DNA of 64,000 bases from NCBI GenBank assembly GCA_021396245.1, contig WNYE01000001.1:1116001-1180000 (forward strand). The letters are read 5' to 3'. The position numbers and the translations under genes were made by a program. Below the pieces are notes generated by a model, which ran no database searches, was not told the origin of the DNA, and saw only the letters and a program-made list of their open reading frames with translations. Source of the DNA: Sporothrix humicola. Taxonomy: Eukaryota > Ascomycota > Sordariomycetes > Ophiostomatales > Ophiostomataceae. Below, piece after piece: positions 14,332 to 28,923 of this stretch. The stretch's first letter is position 1; each line of letters starts with the position of its first letter.

Positions 14332-17300
14332 GGGCAATCGTCACTTGTCAAACGCCCTACAAGGTGAATCAACAGTAACTCCGTATTTTACAGAGTATGA
14401 CACAGTATCTGCGTTAAATCGACATGCACAGTACTTTATGTACTTAACTGAGAACAGAGAGCAGGGGCGGGTAAACAAACCAAATGGAGTGCGAAAAGGC
14501 GCCCGTCCTCAGTAATTATTTGTGGTGCCTGCCGATCGTCTGCGCGATGATGCGCCTCACAGGACTAGGTGGCTGCAATCGAGTTCAGATCAATGATGAT
14601 GGGCAGCACGCTCCGTATCTGACGCCTCACACTGCGTCAAACCTTTTCCTTTTTGTGTATTTGTGTCCGTATCCAGACACAACTTGACTTTGGTCCAGTT
14701 TAGCTCAAGGATGCCATACGAGCAAGTGCTAACTAAGTGTTGCCTTCGCTTTCGTCGTCGATTCGTTAATTCGTCGGTTTGTCGCCAAAAAGACGCGTCT
14801 CGACCTTGCTTTCGTAATCTTTGGCAATTTAGTTCACAGAAAACAAATGGACAGGCGACGGTCTGGAACATCGAGACCAAGGGGCTTTGCATCATCCTAA
14901 CAGCCCTCCTTGTGGAGAGGCAACTAAAAGAAGAGTGTATTTTTGACGAAAGAAAGGCTAGAATTAGGAAATAGGTCCGAAGCTTGAGAGGCCTGGTCCC
15001 TGGCCTGGCTGTTTTCTGTTCTAATCGAGGGGGCCGAAGGGGGCCTGATGAGAAGGAATAAGGCACTAGCAGGGCTGTAATCGACAGGGCCTTGTTGACG
15101 GCCCTGCTAGCTTGAGTTGTGGAGGTTGTTGGAGGGGGTTGAAAAGGGAAATAAAAATGTGAATAAAGATGAAAAGAATAAAAACTAAAAATAAAACAAT
15201 AATAAACAGAGACAAGAGCTCCAAAGTCCACTAAAATGATTGTTGAAGACGTTGGAGATGTCGACAATGCAGCAACCCTCACTCTCGACAGGTCATTTTC
15301 TTGCCATGCTTCCCCTAGTCGTCTGGTCTCTTTGCGTTTTGCTTTGCATCATGGGCTCCGTACCGGTGTGTCGTTTGAGGATACATCGCGTCTTCTGTGC
15401 TTGCTTCTGCATAGAATTCCATTGTTCTTTATTTCTTCTTTAAACGGCCGTTTCCATTTATCTCCGGCTGGCAAGTCCTATTTTTATTTATCTCTTTATC
15501 TTCTTTTTTTTTCTCTCAGAGCATTATCTTCATCTTCTTCCTTCCGGTGCCTGAAATGCCGCAGATCGCGTTAAGTACCCCCGTCTAGCGTGCTGGACAT
15601 TTCTTTTATCGAATTGAAGCCAAAAAAAAAATTCAATAAAATGTGTACTTGGATACAGAAAGAATTAGTGAAAATAAATTCTACTATGGATGTTGCAGAC
15701 AAGAACAAGTCAGCCTCAACAGGGGCAGACTTGGCTTTCTGTCACGTTATGGTCACAGGTCGTTGAAAGAACCCTTGTTCTTGTTGAAGTGTCTCCATTG
15801 TCGACTATCCCAGTGAGGAAATAAGAAGAGAAAATAGCAAATGCCCTCGTCAAAGAGGAGAAGAGGGCTTCGTAAAGACGGAGCAACAACGTTTTGAGTT
15901 GGTCAAGTAGCATCGTCGATTCCTCCAAGGAAAGTATTAGTCTTGTTTGTTAGTCGTTCGTTACGGGATATGTCGTCGTTCGCGACATCCGCTTTGAATG
16001 CGCCGCAAATTGCCAATTGCCAACAGACACAAGCAAAAATTAAGTATCTCGCGTCGCAGACTACGTGTGCCTCATAAAACAGCACTGCACAGAGGGAGGA
16101 TCATGACGAACATCTTGTAAGAAAAAGACGAACATGTGAACCGAGCGCGGTGGGACGCTGTCGCAGATGGAACGTGGACTGTGCCAGGGCAAAGACAGCT
16201 GTTCGTGGCTTTGCATCTGCATTTGGTCCTTGTTTCGTTGTGTCTCTTCTGCATTTCGTCTTTGTAATGGTGTGCACAACCGTCAACGTCAATATTAAAT
16301 CCTCGACAATGCTTCTGCGAGTCATTGATGGCAGCGTTGCTATCCCAGGGTCTGGATCTGCAGCGAGGAACAATTTGTACAGCCACATTTACACTTGCGT
16401 TGATATTGAAATCAAAATCAGAATCAAACTTTAAAAATCAAAATCAAAGCCAAGAGTGACTCGCCCCATCTGGATTCCACACCCACATCGTACACAGACT
16501 GCTCAAGCTCTTGATTTCACAACGTACGACAGCGGGGCCGCCAGAGAATCTTGAAAAGCAGCCGAGGAGGACAGAAGGCAATAGACCAAAGATGGACTCG
16601 GCTCCAAAGAACAACCCTCTTTTTGTGCCCGAAAACGCCAGCACCATCAGCCACCCACCATATTGCAAAATATATTCAAAACAGTGATAGCGCGGTGTTT
16701 GACGATTGCTTTAGGTGCATCGGCGCATTGGGGGCGAGACGAAAAACGCCGTGGGCGCATTTGTTAGACTCTATTTTCTTCGGCGGGTGTGTCTGCCGGT
16801 GGATAGTGATTGGGTCGACCTCCTGGAGCGCAAGCCACATGGTAGCGAAGAGGGGAGAATATAAAAAAGACACCAAAACAGCCACCAAAATAGTACGAAG
16901 TTACGATATGGTACACTAACAAGCGGTGGTGTGGCTGGTTCGGCCTTGTTGCTAAACAAGGGCAAGAGCAGAGGGGAAGAGAGGAGCTATCTCGTTCGGC
17001 AGGACGATATATGAGACGAAGAAGCTTCAAACAAGATGGTGTGGCGGTTTCGTTACCCGCACGATCCGAAATATTGGGGGCTTTTGAGCATTGTGGTGAT
17101 GTGGATGTTGCTTTAGATTTGGATCAATTATATTCATTGTCTTCTCCTCGGGCAATTGTTTGATTTTCTCTTTCCTTGTTTTTTTACGCGATGTCCGCGT
17201 CCCCACGATTTCATAATTTATTGCCCGCCCTAAGTCTGAGTATTTCCCTGATATCCACGGTCCCCACTTACAGCAATTGCCCGAGTTCGAGCATCGTCAG

Positions 17301-20300
17301 ACTCGTACGACCATCGACATCCCTTGCCAAAATTTTGGTCGAATGCTGGTCAAAAGCTAGTCAATATGCTTGTCATATCTGGTCAATTTGCTTGTCATAG
17401 AATGTTCTGAATAGGAAAAGGAACAAAGACTCCTCTTCTCGCTTGGCTGGCTGTCCTGATCGAGACACTCCAAGTCCGAATTCAACTCCTGTCATCAATA
17501 CCTCTCGTCGTCTCTTGCCTTTTTGAGGTCGCCGTGGAGGGTCGGCTACAGCAGACGTGGAGTCGGCCAGACTTGACAAGCCTTGCCATGAAGCTGTTCG
17601 AACAAGGGTTCTCGCGAACAGACACGGACACGGCGCCACGGCGACTTCATACCCCGATGACAGAGCATCAAAACGAGAAAGCGGTGTAAGACGAGGGCCT
17701 CGAGCTTTTCTTCCATCGTATGGAGCATTGTCGTAACTATTTCGTAATTTCGACTCCATTGCCAGATTCTTATTTTTTCCTCTTTTTTGTCACAGAGTCA
17801 CTTCGTTCCTCTTCTCGTTTTTCGCTTTGTCCGGACATTGCCCAATCAATACGGATCGTGAAACGCGAACGAACGCAACCACAGCCAGGGACCAGAAAGA
17901 CAAAGAAGGCAAGGGGCATCTGGGTCTTTCGGCGCACGTTTTTTGCAAGTGGGGGATGAGAGGTGTGGTGTCGCATTGAGTTTCCTCGAGTTCCCCTTCT
18001 GTCCACCTACGTCGTTTTTAGCATCTCCTTTGCATCTTTGTCATTGTTGGTCATCCCTCCGACGCCGGTAATTGTGAGTGACGACGTAGCAGTGAAGACG
18101 CTGGAGGATGCAGGTGGCATGCAGGTGGAGGGCGCAGGTACTGAGAGGAGGAGCGAGGTCAAGGTGTTTTTGACTCTTGTCCTTCCTTGAGTCTTCGTGA
18201 GGCTTATCCAGAATGCCTGCCCAGATGCCTGCTGAAGACGCCTGCTGAGCCTGGAGGGGAGGAGGGCGCTGAGAGCCGTTGCGCTAGTGCGCTAACTGAC
18301 AGGCGACTAGGCCGTGCGCTCACTTGAGGTGCCGTTGAAAATGGGGAAAACAGAGGCATGCTTCGTTTGGAGAGGGGCCAGGCAGGAAAAGGAATACGGG
18401 AGCGGGGAGAAAGGGGAGAACAGGGAGGGACAAACAAGTGAGGTCAGAGATCGGTCAGAGGGGTCACGAAACAGAGGGAGTACCGAAGCATGAAGATATG
18501 AAATGAGCAGGAGAATGGAATTCAAAAGAACGCAAAATAAATTAAAGAAAATAAATCAAAAATAATCAACAATCAATGAATTCAAACTTTGGGCGACTAC
18601 CAGCATCATGAACCACCAAACGCACACCAAAACACTCTAGACCACCTCAAGACACTTCCCCGCACACGATCCAAACTTTGCAGGCCGTGTTTTGAGGTCT
18701 GGTGGTCGCTTTTGGCAGTCTATTTCGCGGTCCAGAAGACTCAAAATATTAAGCTATTTTCAACCTGCTTTAGTGTTGCTCCTCGCTTCTCTTAATGTCT
18801 CCTCCCAGACTCTCTTGAGACTCTCGTCCAAACCGTTCCACAACCGTTGACACAACAGTGTTGCACTGCTAAATTGGTGTTGTTGTCTGTGGGACATTTT
18901 TTCGTGGTTTGTGTGTGGGCTTGTGGGTGCTGGAAATCTCGGCTACAAGCCGCTGAAGATGCTGAAAGATGAGACCACAAGCGCTGAGCGGCAGCAGCTT
19001 ATCCGCTGGAGGCGCACTGCAAAGAGCTGCCCTCAAGAGCGTGTGGGGACCGACCCCCTGTCCTTTTGACCTTTTTTGTCTTTTTCCCATGCAGTCTTCC
19101 CCTCTTCAGCAGTCTTCGAGACTTCAAGACCACCCCTGTCACCACCTCTCCCCTGTCCACACCTTCTTCTTTTTCTCTCTGTGTCTTCCGTTTCGTTGAC
19201 TGTGGCCCCCCTGGTCGGATCTGTTCCCCGGAATATACGACATGCATCGAACGCCGCGAAGGATGAGGACCTTTTTTGAGTGAAAAGAGTGTGACACTGT
19301 GATAAAGCAAGAAAGAGGCAAAGGCATCACCAAAAACACCTCCAAGATCACAAAAGGTAAAGGCTGCGTCAAAGGATTTCACTAGGGTGAGATACCCCAA
19401 CTTCTGTCAACGATGTCGACTTTCCCTCTTCTCTTTTTGGTCGGCAGCATACACCTCGACCGTCTAGTTGCAGCTGCGGGCCAAAATGAGGGGACAAAGG
19501 TAAACCAGAATCCATCTTAGACAACGCGAGAGAAAACGAAGATAACGATTCCTCACCATCAACCTCCAACAGAATCGTAGGTTACAGTGTTCCTTTGCGC
19601 AACGAGCCGATACGAAAGGAGAGGCTAGGGTGGTGCCACTTCCCTTGGCCATCCCTCCTTTTTTTCTTTTTCTTATCCTTTTTGGTCCTGTTATGCCCTC
19701 CTTTTCGAGGTGCCTCCTCTCTTCCTTTCCCGCCTTTTCCTGCCTCCAATACGTCGTACTCTCCGGCCCCTCACCGAATCTCACCCGGAGGACGCGAGAC
19801 CGAAGCTTATCAGAATATTGACACACTGGACGCTGACGTTGTTTCTCGAATGGATATGCTGGCTCAATGGTAAATCCCATGGAAAAGACACCAATAAAAC
19901 ATGCAAGACCCTCGCCTCCACCGTATCTCGCATTGCCATGGCCCGGCGACGGAGCACTGCATATCGGGCAATTTTCATCGCCCATCTCGTGCTTACACCG
20001 TAACACGGGGTGCTGGGTAAAGTAACTTTGAAGGCTCCCAAATTCTCACCGTGGTTGTAGCCCATACATGTCCATGATCAACGCCAATTGAACCTATTTT
20101 GTCCAAAGGTCAGGGCCACGTCAAGTTCATTCAATTGCACGGCAGGCAGCCAGCTTGTTACTATGTACAATTCAGGGTCCAAAGAGAAAACAAGGTTATT
20201 TCTTGCTTCGGCATTCGCGGTTATGTGGCATTTCTCGGTAAATTCTGTCAACATCGCCTTGACACAACGGCATCTTTTTGGACGACACGCAACCAAAATA

Positions 20301-22656
20301 ACAAAAATACCCAAAATAACCAAAACCAGCCATTCAAATGCATGTAAACATTCGGTTGTGCAATTATCATCAACCACATCGGAGCCGCACATTACAAAAG
20401 ATGAACGTGCTCAATGCTCATCATTTTCACGACAGCTCTTTGATCTTCGATCCTCGAGACGCGCTCACCACCCTCATCATCTCATCTGCAGCCCCTTAAC
20501 ACACCATGTTTGATTCTTGTTGGAAATTTGAGCAAAAAAAGGGAAACGTGTGCGGTGTGTGTGGCGACGAGTATTTGGATGTACCAAGAGATGTCATCTT
20601 AGCATTCGCGTAAGTTGCTTCCGTGCTCTCCTGTTGGATGCCGCCTTGTCTTGGACGAAAATGAGAATGAATATCATCAGTAAAATGTAAAAAATAATGA
20701 GAGAGCCCGATCAAGTACATCTTCATTCGCATTCACATCCTTCCCATCCTCCTGCATCTTCGGCACACACGGCACAGATGGACACCACAGCATGCACTCT
20801 GCACGAAGAAATTGATATTGATTTTCATGATGGGTGGCGGTCAGTGTTGCAGAATAAAAAAAGGGGCAACGATGTGACAAACAGAGAGAGAACGATATAA
20901 AAAATAATAAAGATTAAAAATAAGTTTTATGATATTGCTCCCATTTATGCGTATTTTATGATTGTTGTAAAATAAAATGTTCATGCATCTTACAGATGAT
21001 TAAAATAGTTATTTTCAATGTAGATTAGTATAGTCAGGAAATCACTCCATACACACTCGCAGACATAATTGTAAACATCACAAATTTGCTCAACTAAGAC
21101 ATACATGAACAGCCACTTGTGCAAGTGCCACCATCGTGTTATCCCAGCTCCCAGATAGCTTGTATGCCGTGCAACCAAACACGTTTTCGTATGTTTATAT
21201 TGCTCCATGGTGAGGCTTGTAGTCTGCAGGTAAACACGCCCTCTCGGGTGCACCTTCTCACTTTTTGTGAGCATATGCGTGAAAGACAGGCCGTTGAATT
21301 GTCTCGGAAGTTTAAAAGCCTCAAATGTCTCATACGCCGCGTGGTATTTCCTCATGCTGTGCTGAGAGCACGATAAGGCCGGCCGTTGTTTGCCGGAAGT
21401 CGGGCACCGGATGCCGCTTTTATCGCCATCCATTTTATTTTCGTCAATATTGCCTCCATTCCTTGCCCACGTTTTGTTTTCGTTGTGTATCGTGCTTGAG
21501 CGAGGCTTGTCTTTCATTATTTTGATTTTATTGATTCATTTTTCAGTCTTCGGTCTCTTCGTCTTTCCGCACGCCCCTACATAAATATTATTTCATCTCT
21601 CTAGACAACAGCGGTCTATTTTCCCCACAGCGAAAAATAAAGAAGATGAGATTTGATGTGATGGGTAAGGTCGGACAGCACAAAAGCACGAAGGATTTGA
21701 TCGAGATTAAACTATCTCAGGGTCTCTTTGTTTGTTCTTTTGCTTCTTTTCTTCTCTTCAGCCTCAAAAAGAAATTGAAATATCACAATGTCCACTCTAA
21801 AGGCTCCGAATTGACGCCAAAAAAAGGCTGGATCTGGATTCGTTGGGACTTTATAAAATTCGATTCTCGTATATGATTTCTTTTTCGTGCTGTTTGTGAC
21901 AATCCGTAGTCACTTCTAACCATTTGTGAACCATTTGTGACCGTCCTGTGACGGCTCCTTCGCGTCAAAGGTCGATCCAGCCTCATCGTAGATGCACACC
22001 CCCTTTTCTCATCAGGTTAGAAACGTTGTGCTACCTGCGTACTATCCATCACAGGAAGTGGGAATTTCGGCGTGAATCTGGGAGTGGACTACAAAGGATC
22101 GGATTTTCGGAATGTTCGATTTTCAGGCGCAAGCCAAGATGCCATTTTGAGACTGGCATCAAATGCTGCTGAAAAATCAAAGGCAACTCAATTTCTGCAT
22201 CGCCAACGAATAGCGCTAGACACGTTTTCGTGCAGATTTACTTTCTTTTTGTGATAGACGTGTGCCTTTCTTTTGAATTCGGGGCTGGACTATGAACCTT
22301 TTTGCCGCTCGGCCGCCGGCTGACTTGTTGACTTTATCAATCGGTGGGAATATGAAGTTGAAAAAGACGGATGGAGATGGAGGAAAAGACGACGAAAATC
22401 TAGTGGGAAAGAGAGAGAGAAAAAAAAAGAAGCACCATGGATCACGACACCATGGATCGTTGGGAGGTCATCAAGGCCATCGGGGCATCAAAACGATTCA
22501 TCGCATCTCATCTCCGCAGATGCTATGCCTTTCTCAGTTCAGAAGGATTCATGACAAGAACAAACTCATAACAGATCAGGAACGGATAACGCCCGAACAA
22601 GAGACGGCGTGACCCAGTTGGTGTTGGAATTGGTAGAAAATGGGAGCAAATGGATT

Positions 22657-22711
22657 GAAATCTTGATGAAATCTTGATGAAATCTTGATGAAATCTTGAT
22701 GAAATCTTGCT
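22657..22711. repeat. tandem repeat, 5 x GAAATCTTGAT
   Basis: Five contiguous copies of an 11-nt unit. The first four are identical and the fifth differs by one base (A to C at its tenth position). Near-identity of copies suggests a recent expansion. An 11-nt period would shift frame, which agrees with non-coding DNA. Confidence 0.95.
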
Positions 22712-25109
22712 CATCCTTTGCTTGTTTTGGATTGGCCGTTGGGCGTAGTCTCAAAGAAAACAAGCGTGGCCTACGTGTTCAACACTTTGTCTGCGTACGA
22801 AGTACAAAAAATAAGAAATATAATCGGCGACCAGACTGGGTCGTTTTCCTAATCGAGCAAATTTCCATATGTAAGATTCAACGTCTTTCCCATCAAAATT
22901 CGTGTTCATTTTGGATTCTCAGTATTCACAATCTAACAATCAGTCTCACGCCCTTTTTGCCTTCACTTGACACATTTCCCTGCCAAGAAGCATCGCCGAT
23001 CGGCCTAGTTGACGGTTGGGGGCTGGTGTCTTTCTTGTTGTTCCTTCAGTTTCTTTTTCGTCAATGTCTCGATGTCTTCTGTCTTGTAGTTATAAACATT
23101 TTTTTTCATTAACTGTTCCATGTTCTATCCCCGGCGTGTCCTCCGTCTAAAAATATTCAGCTGTTCTTTGTCCACTTTCTTCGGCGCCGTCGTTCTTGTC
23201 AAGGCTGGACAAGTGGACTATTTACATTCGTCTTTCACCATATTTTTGGTCCCTTTAAACCGATTCTTTGATTCACCCTCCGGCGCTGAATTAAATGCGG
23301 ATGTCTGTGCAAAAGTAAAGCAAAAACCCGATCGTTCCTGACCCGGACCGCGCCCGCCCAACTGGGCAGAGATGGTCTTGGTCTTGACCATTTTGGTTTT
23401 CTTTGTCTGGCGTGGGTGCCATGTGTCGTTTGCCCCGTTTCTTGTGCGTATCTGAATTTCGATCGCCGACGGCCGTCGTGTTTTTGTGTTTTATTTTCTC
23501 CCATCAATTGCCGTCGGCCGGAGTGACGGCGGACAATGGTTAGGGGCATTGCCCGTACATGACATACGCACTTGTGATCTCCGGCAATGCGTGTTTGTGA
23601 GGCGTGATCACAATGTCGACAGCCGTTTGATTTTTAATCGTCTGCTGTAGCTCTTTCCTCCTTCCAAGATCTACATGACACACGTGTTTCTTTTGAAAGA
23701 AATAGAAAATAAAGGATATTGTGATCAATCAATCCCAACGCTTTGGTTCGCTGTGAGACAGCCCACGATCAGAGACATTTCAAAGGCAGTCAGAGACAAT
23801 GCCGAGAAGGATTCCTTCTTTCCTTCCTTCGCGTCAAACTATGTTCGTTATTGTCTTTCTTTCTTTTTCATCCTTTTCTTTTTGCGCTTTCATCTCGATT
23901 TTCCGTTACACTTATTTTCACCAAACATTTCGTCTCTTGCAAAGCCCGCCTCTTATTTCTGCTGTATCCTTCCGCCGGGCTTGCTCCTGACTCCTCTCTA
24001 CGGATTAAAACTGAGGACAGAACTTGCCAAAACGGTTGAAGCTGAAACTAGTTCGCCGTAGCTATTCCGATGCCCAGATATAGCTTCATGCAGCTACGTG
24101 AAAACTGCCTAGTTTGCAATTTTATCTGGCATAAAACTGGGCCAACGGAGCCAGCTGGGAGGAGCACAGAAACGTGGTGGCCATGCTAGCTCAAGAATTG
24201 GTGTTTTTTTGACGATGCAAAAAGGCACAAAGTGGGCTGGCCTAAAAAGTGCGGAATTCTGGGCAACGAGAGTAGTTGAAAATAACCTTTAGAGGCCACC
24301 CAAAATCAAAGCTACTGAACCCAAACTACGGGACGCTTTCCTCGAAAAGAGGGATGGGGCCGAAGGGGGGAAAAGGGGGGAAACATCGCCGTCGAAACTC
24401 AAGCCCAGATAAAATGAAGATGCCAAAAAAGCGCCGTCCTCGTGATCTACTCGTGCTTTGGAAGTGAGACATTCCCAAGCATTTTTTTTTCGAGGCCGCC
24501 GCCAAAGATTTTGTCGGGACCGGCGGGTATCGGACGGCTACGTGCGGAACCACTGCGTTTGTCCCAGCAAGCTGGGCCGGACTGTTCCTCTAGGGGTAAT
24601 TCCAGTTGTCAACGCCCGGCGTGGCCGGCGCGCCCCGTATTGTCTCCTCTATCTCCTCTCAACAGCTCCGCTGGCAGTGCGCCACATGGTCTCACAAAAT
24701 CAAACAAAAGAAATACTCCGAAAAGCTGAGAGTGTTTTTGTTTCACTAACGACTGACTTGCATGACATGTGCTTCAATGATGCATGTGCTTTTGACTTTG
24801 GCCAAATTTGGTGATATTCGGAGATGTGTCTTACAGAAATCAAGGAATTGAAAAATGATATGGAGAACATAACGTACACGATATCTCAAAAGAACACAAG
24901 AAGCAAATGAAAGCACGTATATCAAACTTTATCTCATTAAAAATACTGGGAAGCAAAGGACACAAAGAAACCACGATCCAGCGGCTTGGCAGCACGATCT
25001 TGGATGACGAATTTGCAACCCAAAAATTCTGGCTCTGATAGCCTCGTTCTGAAAGGCATCGTCGATTTGTTAGTTGAAGAAAGTGTCCTTGCTAACAAGA
25101 GCACAAGGC

Positions 25110-25136
25110 CTTCTAGTGAGGCTTCTAGTGAGGCTT
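25110..25136. repeat. tandem duplication, 2.25 x CTTCTAGTGAGG
   Basis: Two exact copies of a 12-nt unit followed by the first three bases of a third. It is a short duplication in non-coding DNA. Confidence 0.9.
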
Positions 25137-27788
25137 TTCAGATCTATCGATTCGACGATGCCCCAAACGTTAATTTTAAAATTATCTCGACATTGTTTCT
25201 TTGCTTTTTCTGCAACCACAAAGAAGCCCAAAATCCCCAAGAAGATAAATCTCCATGACACCACTTTGGCGTCTACTCCTTCACGGCGGGTGTCACATAT
25301 TTTCTTTTTCGTGAGGCGAATCTGGCCCAGTCCCCAACAATGTCTCCGATTGCCGCTGTGCCGGGCTGCCGTTTCAGCTGGCGTGCCCAGATTTAAGACG
25401 AGACTGATGAAAAATAACAAGAATAGACCAAATGGACTAAAAAACGAAGCCATCGTTAGTCGGTGTCGCATAACCCGACGATGACGATGCAAAAATCAAC
25501 AATAAGAAAATATCCACCAGAAAAGACTGCTTCTCAGCTGAACTATCTCCAACGTGCATTTTTGCCTCCCAACTGCTTTCTGTCTACATATACATTCACC
25601 AACAACCACCCTCTCTCCACCTTTGTGAGTCTAATTTCGTCCCAGGACACTGGAACAGCACACCTCACTCTCCAGTCTTCCTCGTGACTGCCAACAATTT
25701 CAAAACAGCCGCCAACCTGCGAAACTATCGAGATGGTGTCTTCGTTCGCCGACGTTGCCAATTTGTGTGTTCCACACCCCAACGTGCCAACACATCATAG
25801 TCTACCCGTTGTTGTCCCGACGGAAGCCTTTTTTCACTGGCTTCACTCGTCGGGCAGATTCTTTGCCCTTTCTTTCAACAATAGCACTTGTACACTCTGT
25901 ATCCAGACGCCCCTTCCAGGCAAGCGGAAGAACAAGGACAAGGAGGGATAATCGTAGCCTCTTTTGAGCCTTCACACCTTTATTGTTTTCTCGGCGTAAT
26001 ATTGTGTCACTATGCCGTCCATTTTCACATCAGAAAAAGGGGAGAGGAGAAGCAAAGGACCAGGATGAGACCACTTGCACAAAATCCAGCCCCTTTGACT
26101 CCAGCATGACTCGACCTTGAGCTATTTGGTCCCTCATTTCATTCTCAGCTCCAGATGGACTCGAAATAGACATCTCCTGACAGATCTCCTCACGCGTCTC
26201 CTCTCCAGTGTATCTTTTCGCCTCTCCTTTTTCGTGAGGGGACCTGCTATTTCGGAAGAAGTAGAATCCCAGTAAAATGGTGCCTGTCTGTTGGTTGTTG
26301 GTTCCTGGCTTGCTGTTCAGCTCAGCCCTTCTCTTTGTTTTCTTCACCCCCTTCGAGTCCCCGTCCCCCTTCCCTCGTGTCTTGCTTGGCCTTGCCTGTC
26401 AAGCGTTTAAACAAGCCGCCCACATCCTTGTCAAGCTACAGGGGTGCTACACACCATCATCGTCTCTCTCCACATTTTGGCCGTTTTCAGCTCTCCAGCT
26501 TTTCTTTGGCGTGGAGTTGGCAAAAGTCCACCAAAAGTCCGCTGTAATCCACCGAAAAAAAAGAACCCGAAAACTATTCAAGCCTCGAAAATCTCCTAAA
26601 ATCCTGCACACCCAAGTGCACCCCGTAACGGCCTTCCAGGCCTTTTTTCGTCCCCTTTTTTGGGGGGTCATTTTGCAAGTATCCTGGAGATCCAATGCTT
26701 CCAGGCCTCGTTCTCTCGCTTAATGATGGACGCTATTGGGTGTCCGCTGCTCATCTTTTTGGAGATTTTTGAATTTGATCCGCTGGTGGTGAACTTTTGT
26801 TCAACTGGTTCCAAATGATAATAATGCCCGAAAATGCCTTTGAAGTCCGGTGCTGTAGCGTAGGCAGAAAAACCAGAGAAGGCCAGGGGGTACCCTGTAA
26901 CCTGTTGCGTAATTCAAGGTTGACCAATACGACATATTGAGTTTTGTGCTGTCGTAGCGAATGGTACACTCCGCAAGACGTCGTATTGGGTAATGACCAG
27001 GTCTTTTCTGTCTCACGGAGGCGTTGACAAGATTTTGTTTTTGTTTTATGTGCCTGTTTTGTTCACCACGGTGTGATAACAGGGTGATTGCCCTAGAATG
27101 TCGAGTCCCTGAAAACGTGGCCTAGACAGCTTCGTAGAGATTACACCGAGAATTCCGTGACGTTGGGGATGACAGAAGACGACAAGTCATAATTGATAGA
27201 CAAAAATGACTTTCACATCGGATATTCACATCATTAAAATACTCGGGGCTTCTGGGATGAATTCGGACGCTCTGGCCGAAAGTAACTTGCGAGTTATCGA
27301 CTGTGTTGGAAGTGCATGAATATTGAAAAGGTAAAATGAGATGAAATGAACACAGACACAATTGATTGAGCAATAAAATGCTACTGGATTAAATCAAAAT
27401 AAATGTAAATAAAGCCACAAAATTGAATTTAAATGATTGATGTGAAGAATAAACGAATTATATAAGAAAATAATGTATAAATATGGTCGATTGTTTGGTT
27501 GTCATGTTGGTCATGATACACCACAGTGACATCTGGAGCATCACAATATTGTCTGATGGCAACGTAGACGGGTGGTATGCACCCCGGATTTCCTGTTTGA
27601 GGTTCACACTCTTGGGATGCAATATCCGAGGACGTATCTCAGACCGAGCGTCGTTTTGATGGTTTTTGAACCAACTGCACCGCCCGGACGGCTCATCACG
27701 AGAAGCTGTCAACTTCGGCCAAAGGCAACCCAACCGCAATTGCAACGGTGGCTATGCAATAAACAGACAAACAGAGAGGGTAGCGGGC

Positions 27789-27811
27789 ATACTCCGTACT
27801 ACGCGGAGTAT
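27789..27811. repeat. inverted repeat ATACTCCG / CGGAGTAT
   Basis: A perfect 8-bp stem (27789-27796 with 27804-27811) around a 7-nt loop. It could form a small hairpin or be a palindromic protein-binding site. A degenerate form of the same motif occurs near 14380. Confidence 0.85.
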
Positions 27812-28860
27812 TACGCTTAACAGAGCTGCTAATATATATATTTGACGGGTGATATATGAAGCAATACGGATGCAACATCGCCAACGTCTTGTTTTCTGGT
27901 TGTCATGATTCAGAATTCAAAACTCATATTCAGACACACAACTTCACCCTTTTCAAGTCACAACTCATCACGGAGGCTTGATTTGCGAAACAAATATTGA
28001 GTCCTTGATTGTCATATTAATTTCGTGCCTTCTTAAGTTGGTCGTGATGGCGTTTCGACCGTTATGGGTGATGAGTCGTGATGCTTCTGTTCCATCCAAC
28101 GGTCTGCAATCGTCCGAAATGGCGGTGCATGCCCCCAAATTGCTTTCACTATTTCTCTCTAATACTGAGGTACGGCCCAAGACTATTTTTTGGGGCAGAT
28201 ATTGGAGCACAATATTTTCACCTCACATATTTTGTGCGCGTTGGGTGGTATGAAACACCCCGAATGCTCCTAGATCCCCCCTTCTGCAAGACCCCTCTGC
28301 TTGTCACATCCTGCAATAGCACCTCATCGAGGCTTCTTGCATGCACAGCAGATCTCCGAGTGATCAGGTGGTGTGCTGTTGTTGCAGCGCTGCTGCAGTC
28401 GAGCTGTCTACTGCATTTACTAGCCCTTTGCCCTCTGCCTCTGGCCTACGACCGAGTGAACTGGTGGCCATTGCCCTGCGTGTGCCTCTTCACTACCGAC
28501 ATTGCCGAGGGGATGTAGGATGCGTCAGTGTTGAAGCATTCTGGCCGGTTCCGGGGCTTACAATGGCTAAACTGTTGCATGTAGTGTAAATGGCCATCAA
28601 GCCTCCAGCCACGGTGCCTCATCATAGATGCCAGGTTGATGATCGTTGATGCCTGCTTTGGGCCCCCAGCCATATTTTGAATTTATTGTCTTGTTTACAC
28701 GCCCCTTGGACATCTTCCCTGATCCTCGATGCTCTTGATACAAGAAAAAGCAATATGAAAGACTCGAAAACAAGAATACGGCCGAAGCTAGGGGCCAACG
28801 TTGCTGATCGAAACAAAGCCCATTGCTTCACGATGTTTAGTCCCGGCATCACTGCTCCAC

Positions 28861-28923
28861 GGTCTAACTGTCCAACGGCCAGCGGTCTAGCTGTGTGTGA
28901 GTCCAACGGTCTAACAGTCTAAC
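28861..28923. repeat. degenerate GGTCTA(A/G)C repeats
   Basis: GGTCTA-type words recur three times in about 60 nt, two of them in longer related segments that include CCAACGG, and a fourth related copy reads AGTCTAAC. It looks like an old, degenerate direct repeat. Confidence 0.6.

Larger units (their letters stand above)
13451..22290. other. gene-free stretch, desert part 3
   Basis: No supportable gene. The 230-codon minus-strand frame at 14590-15282 has random-looking composition and no motif. The stretch contains two small tandem repeats near 14.2-14.3 kb, two GGCCTGG words at 14990 and 15002, and an AT-rich patch around 20880-21060. Confidence 0.7.

Noticed and set aside
14590..15282. 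230-codon minus-strand open frame in the desert
   Set aside because: Random-looking composition with no motif or splice context; length is within chance for 36 kb of moderate-GC DNA.
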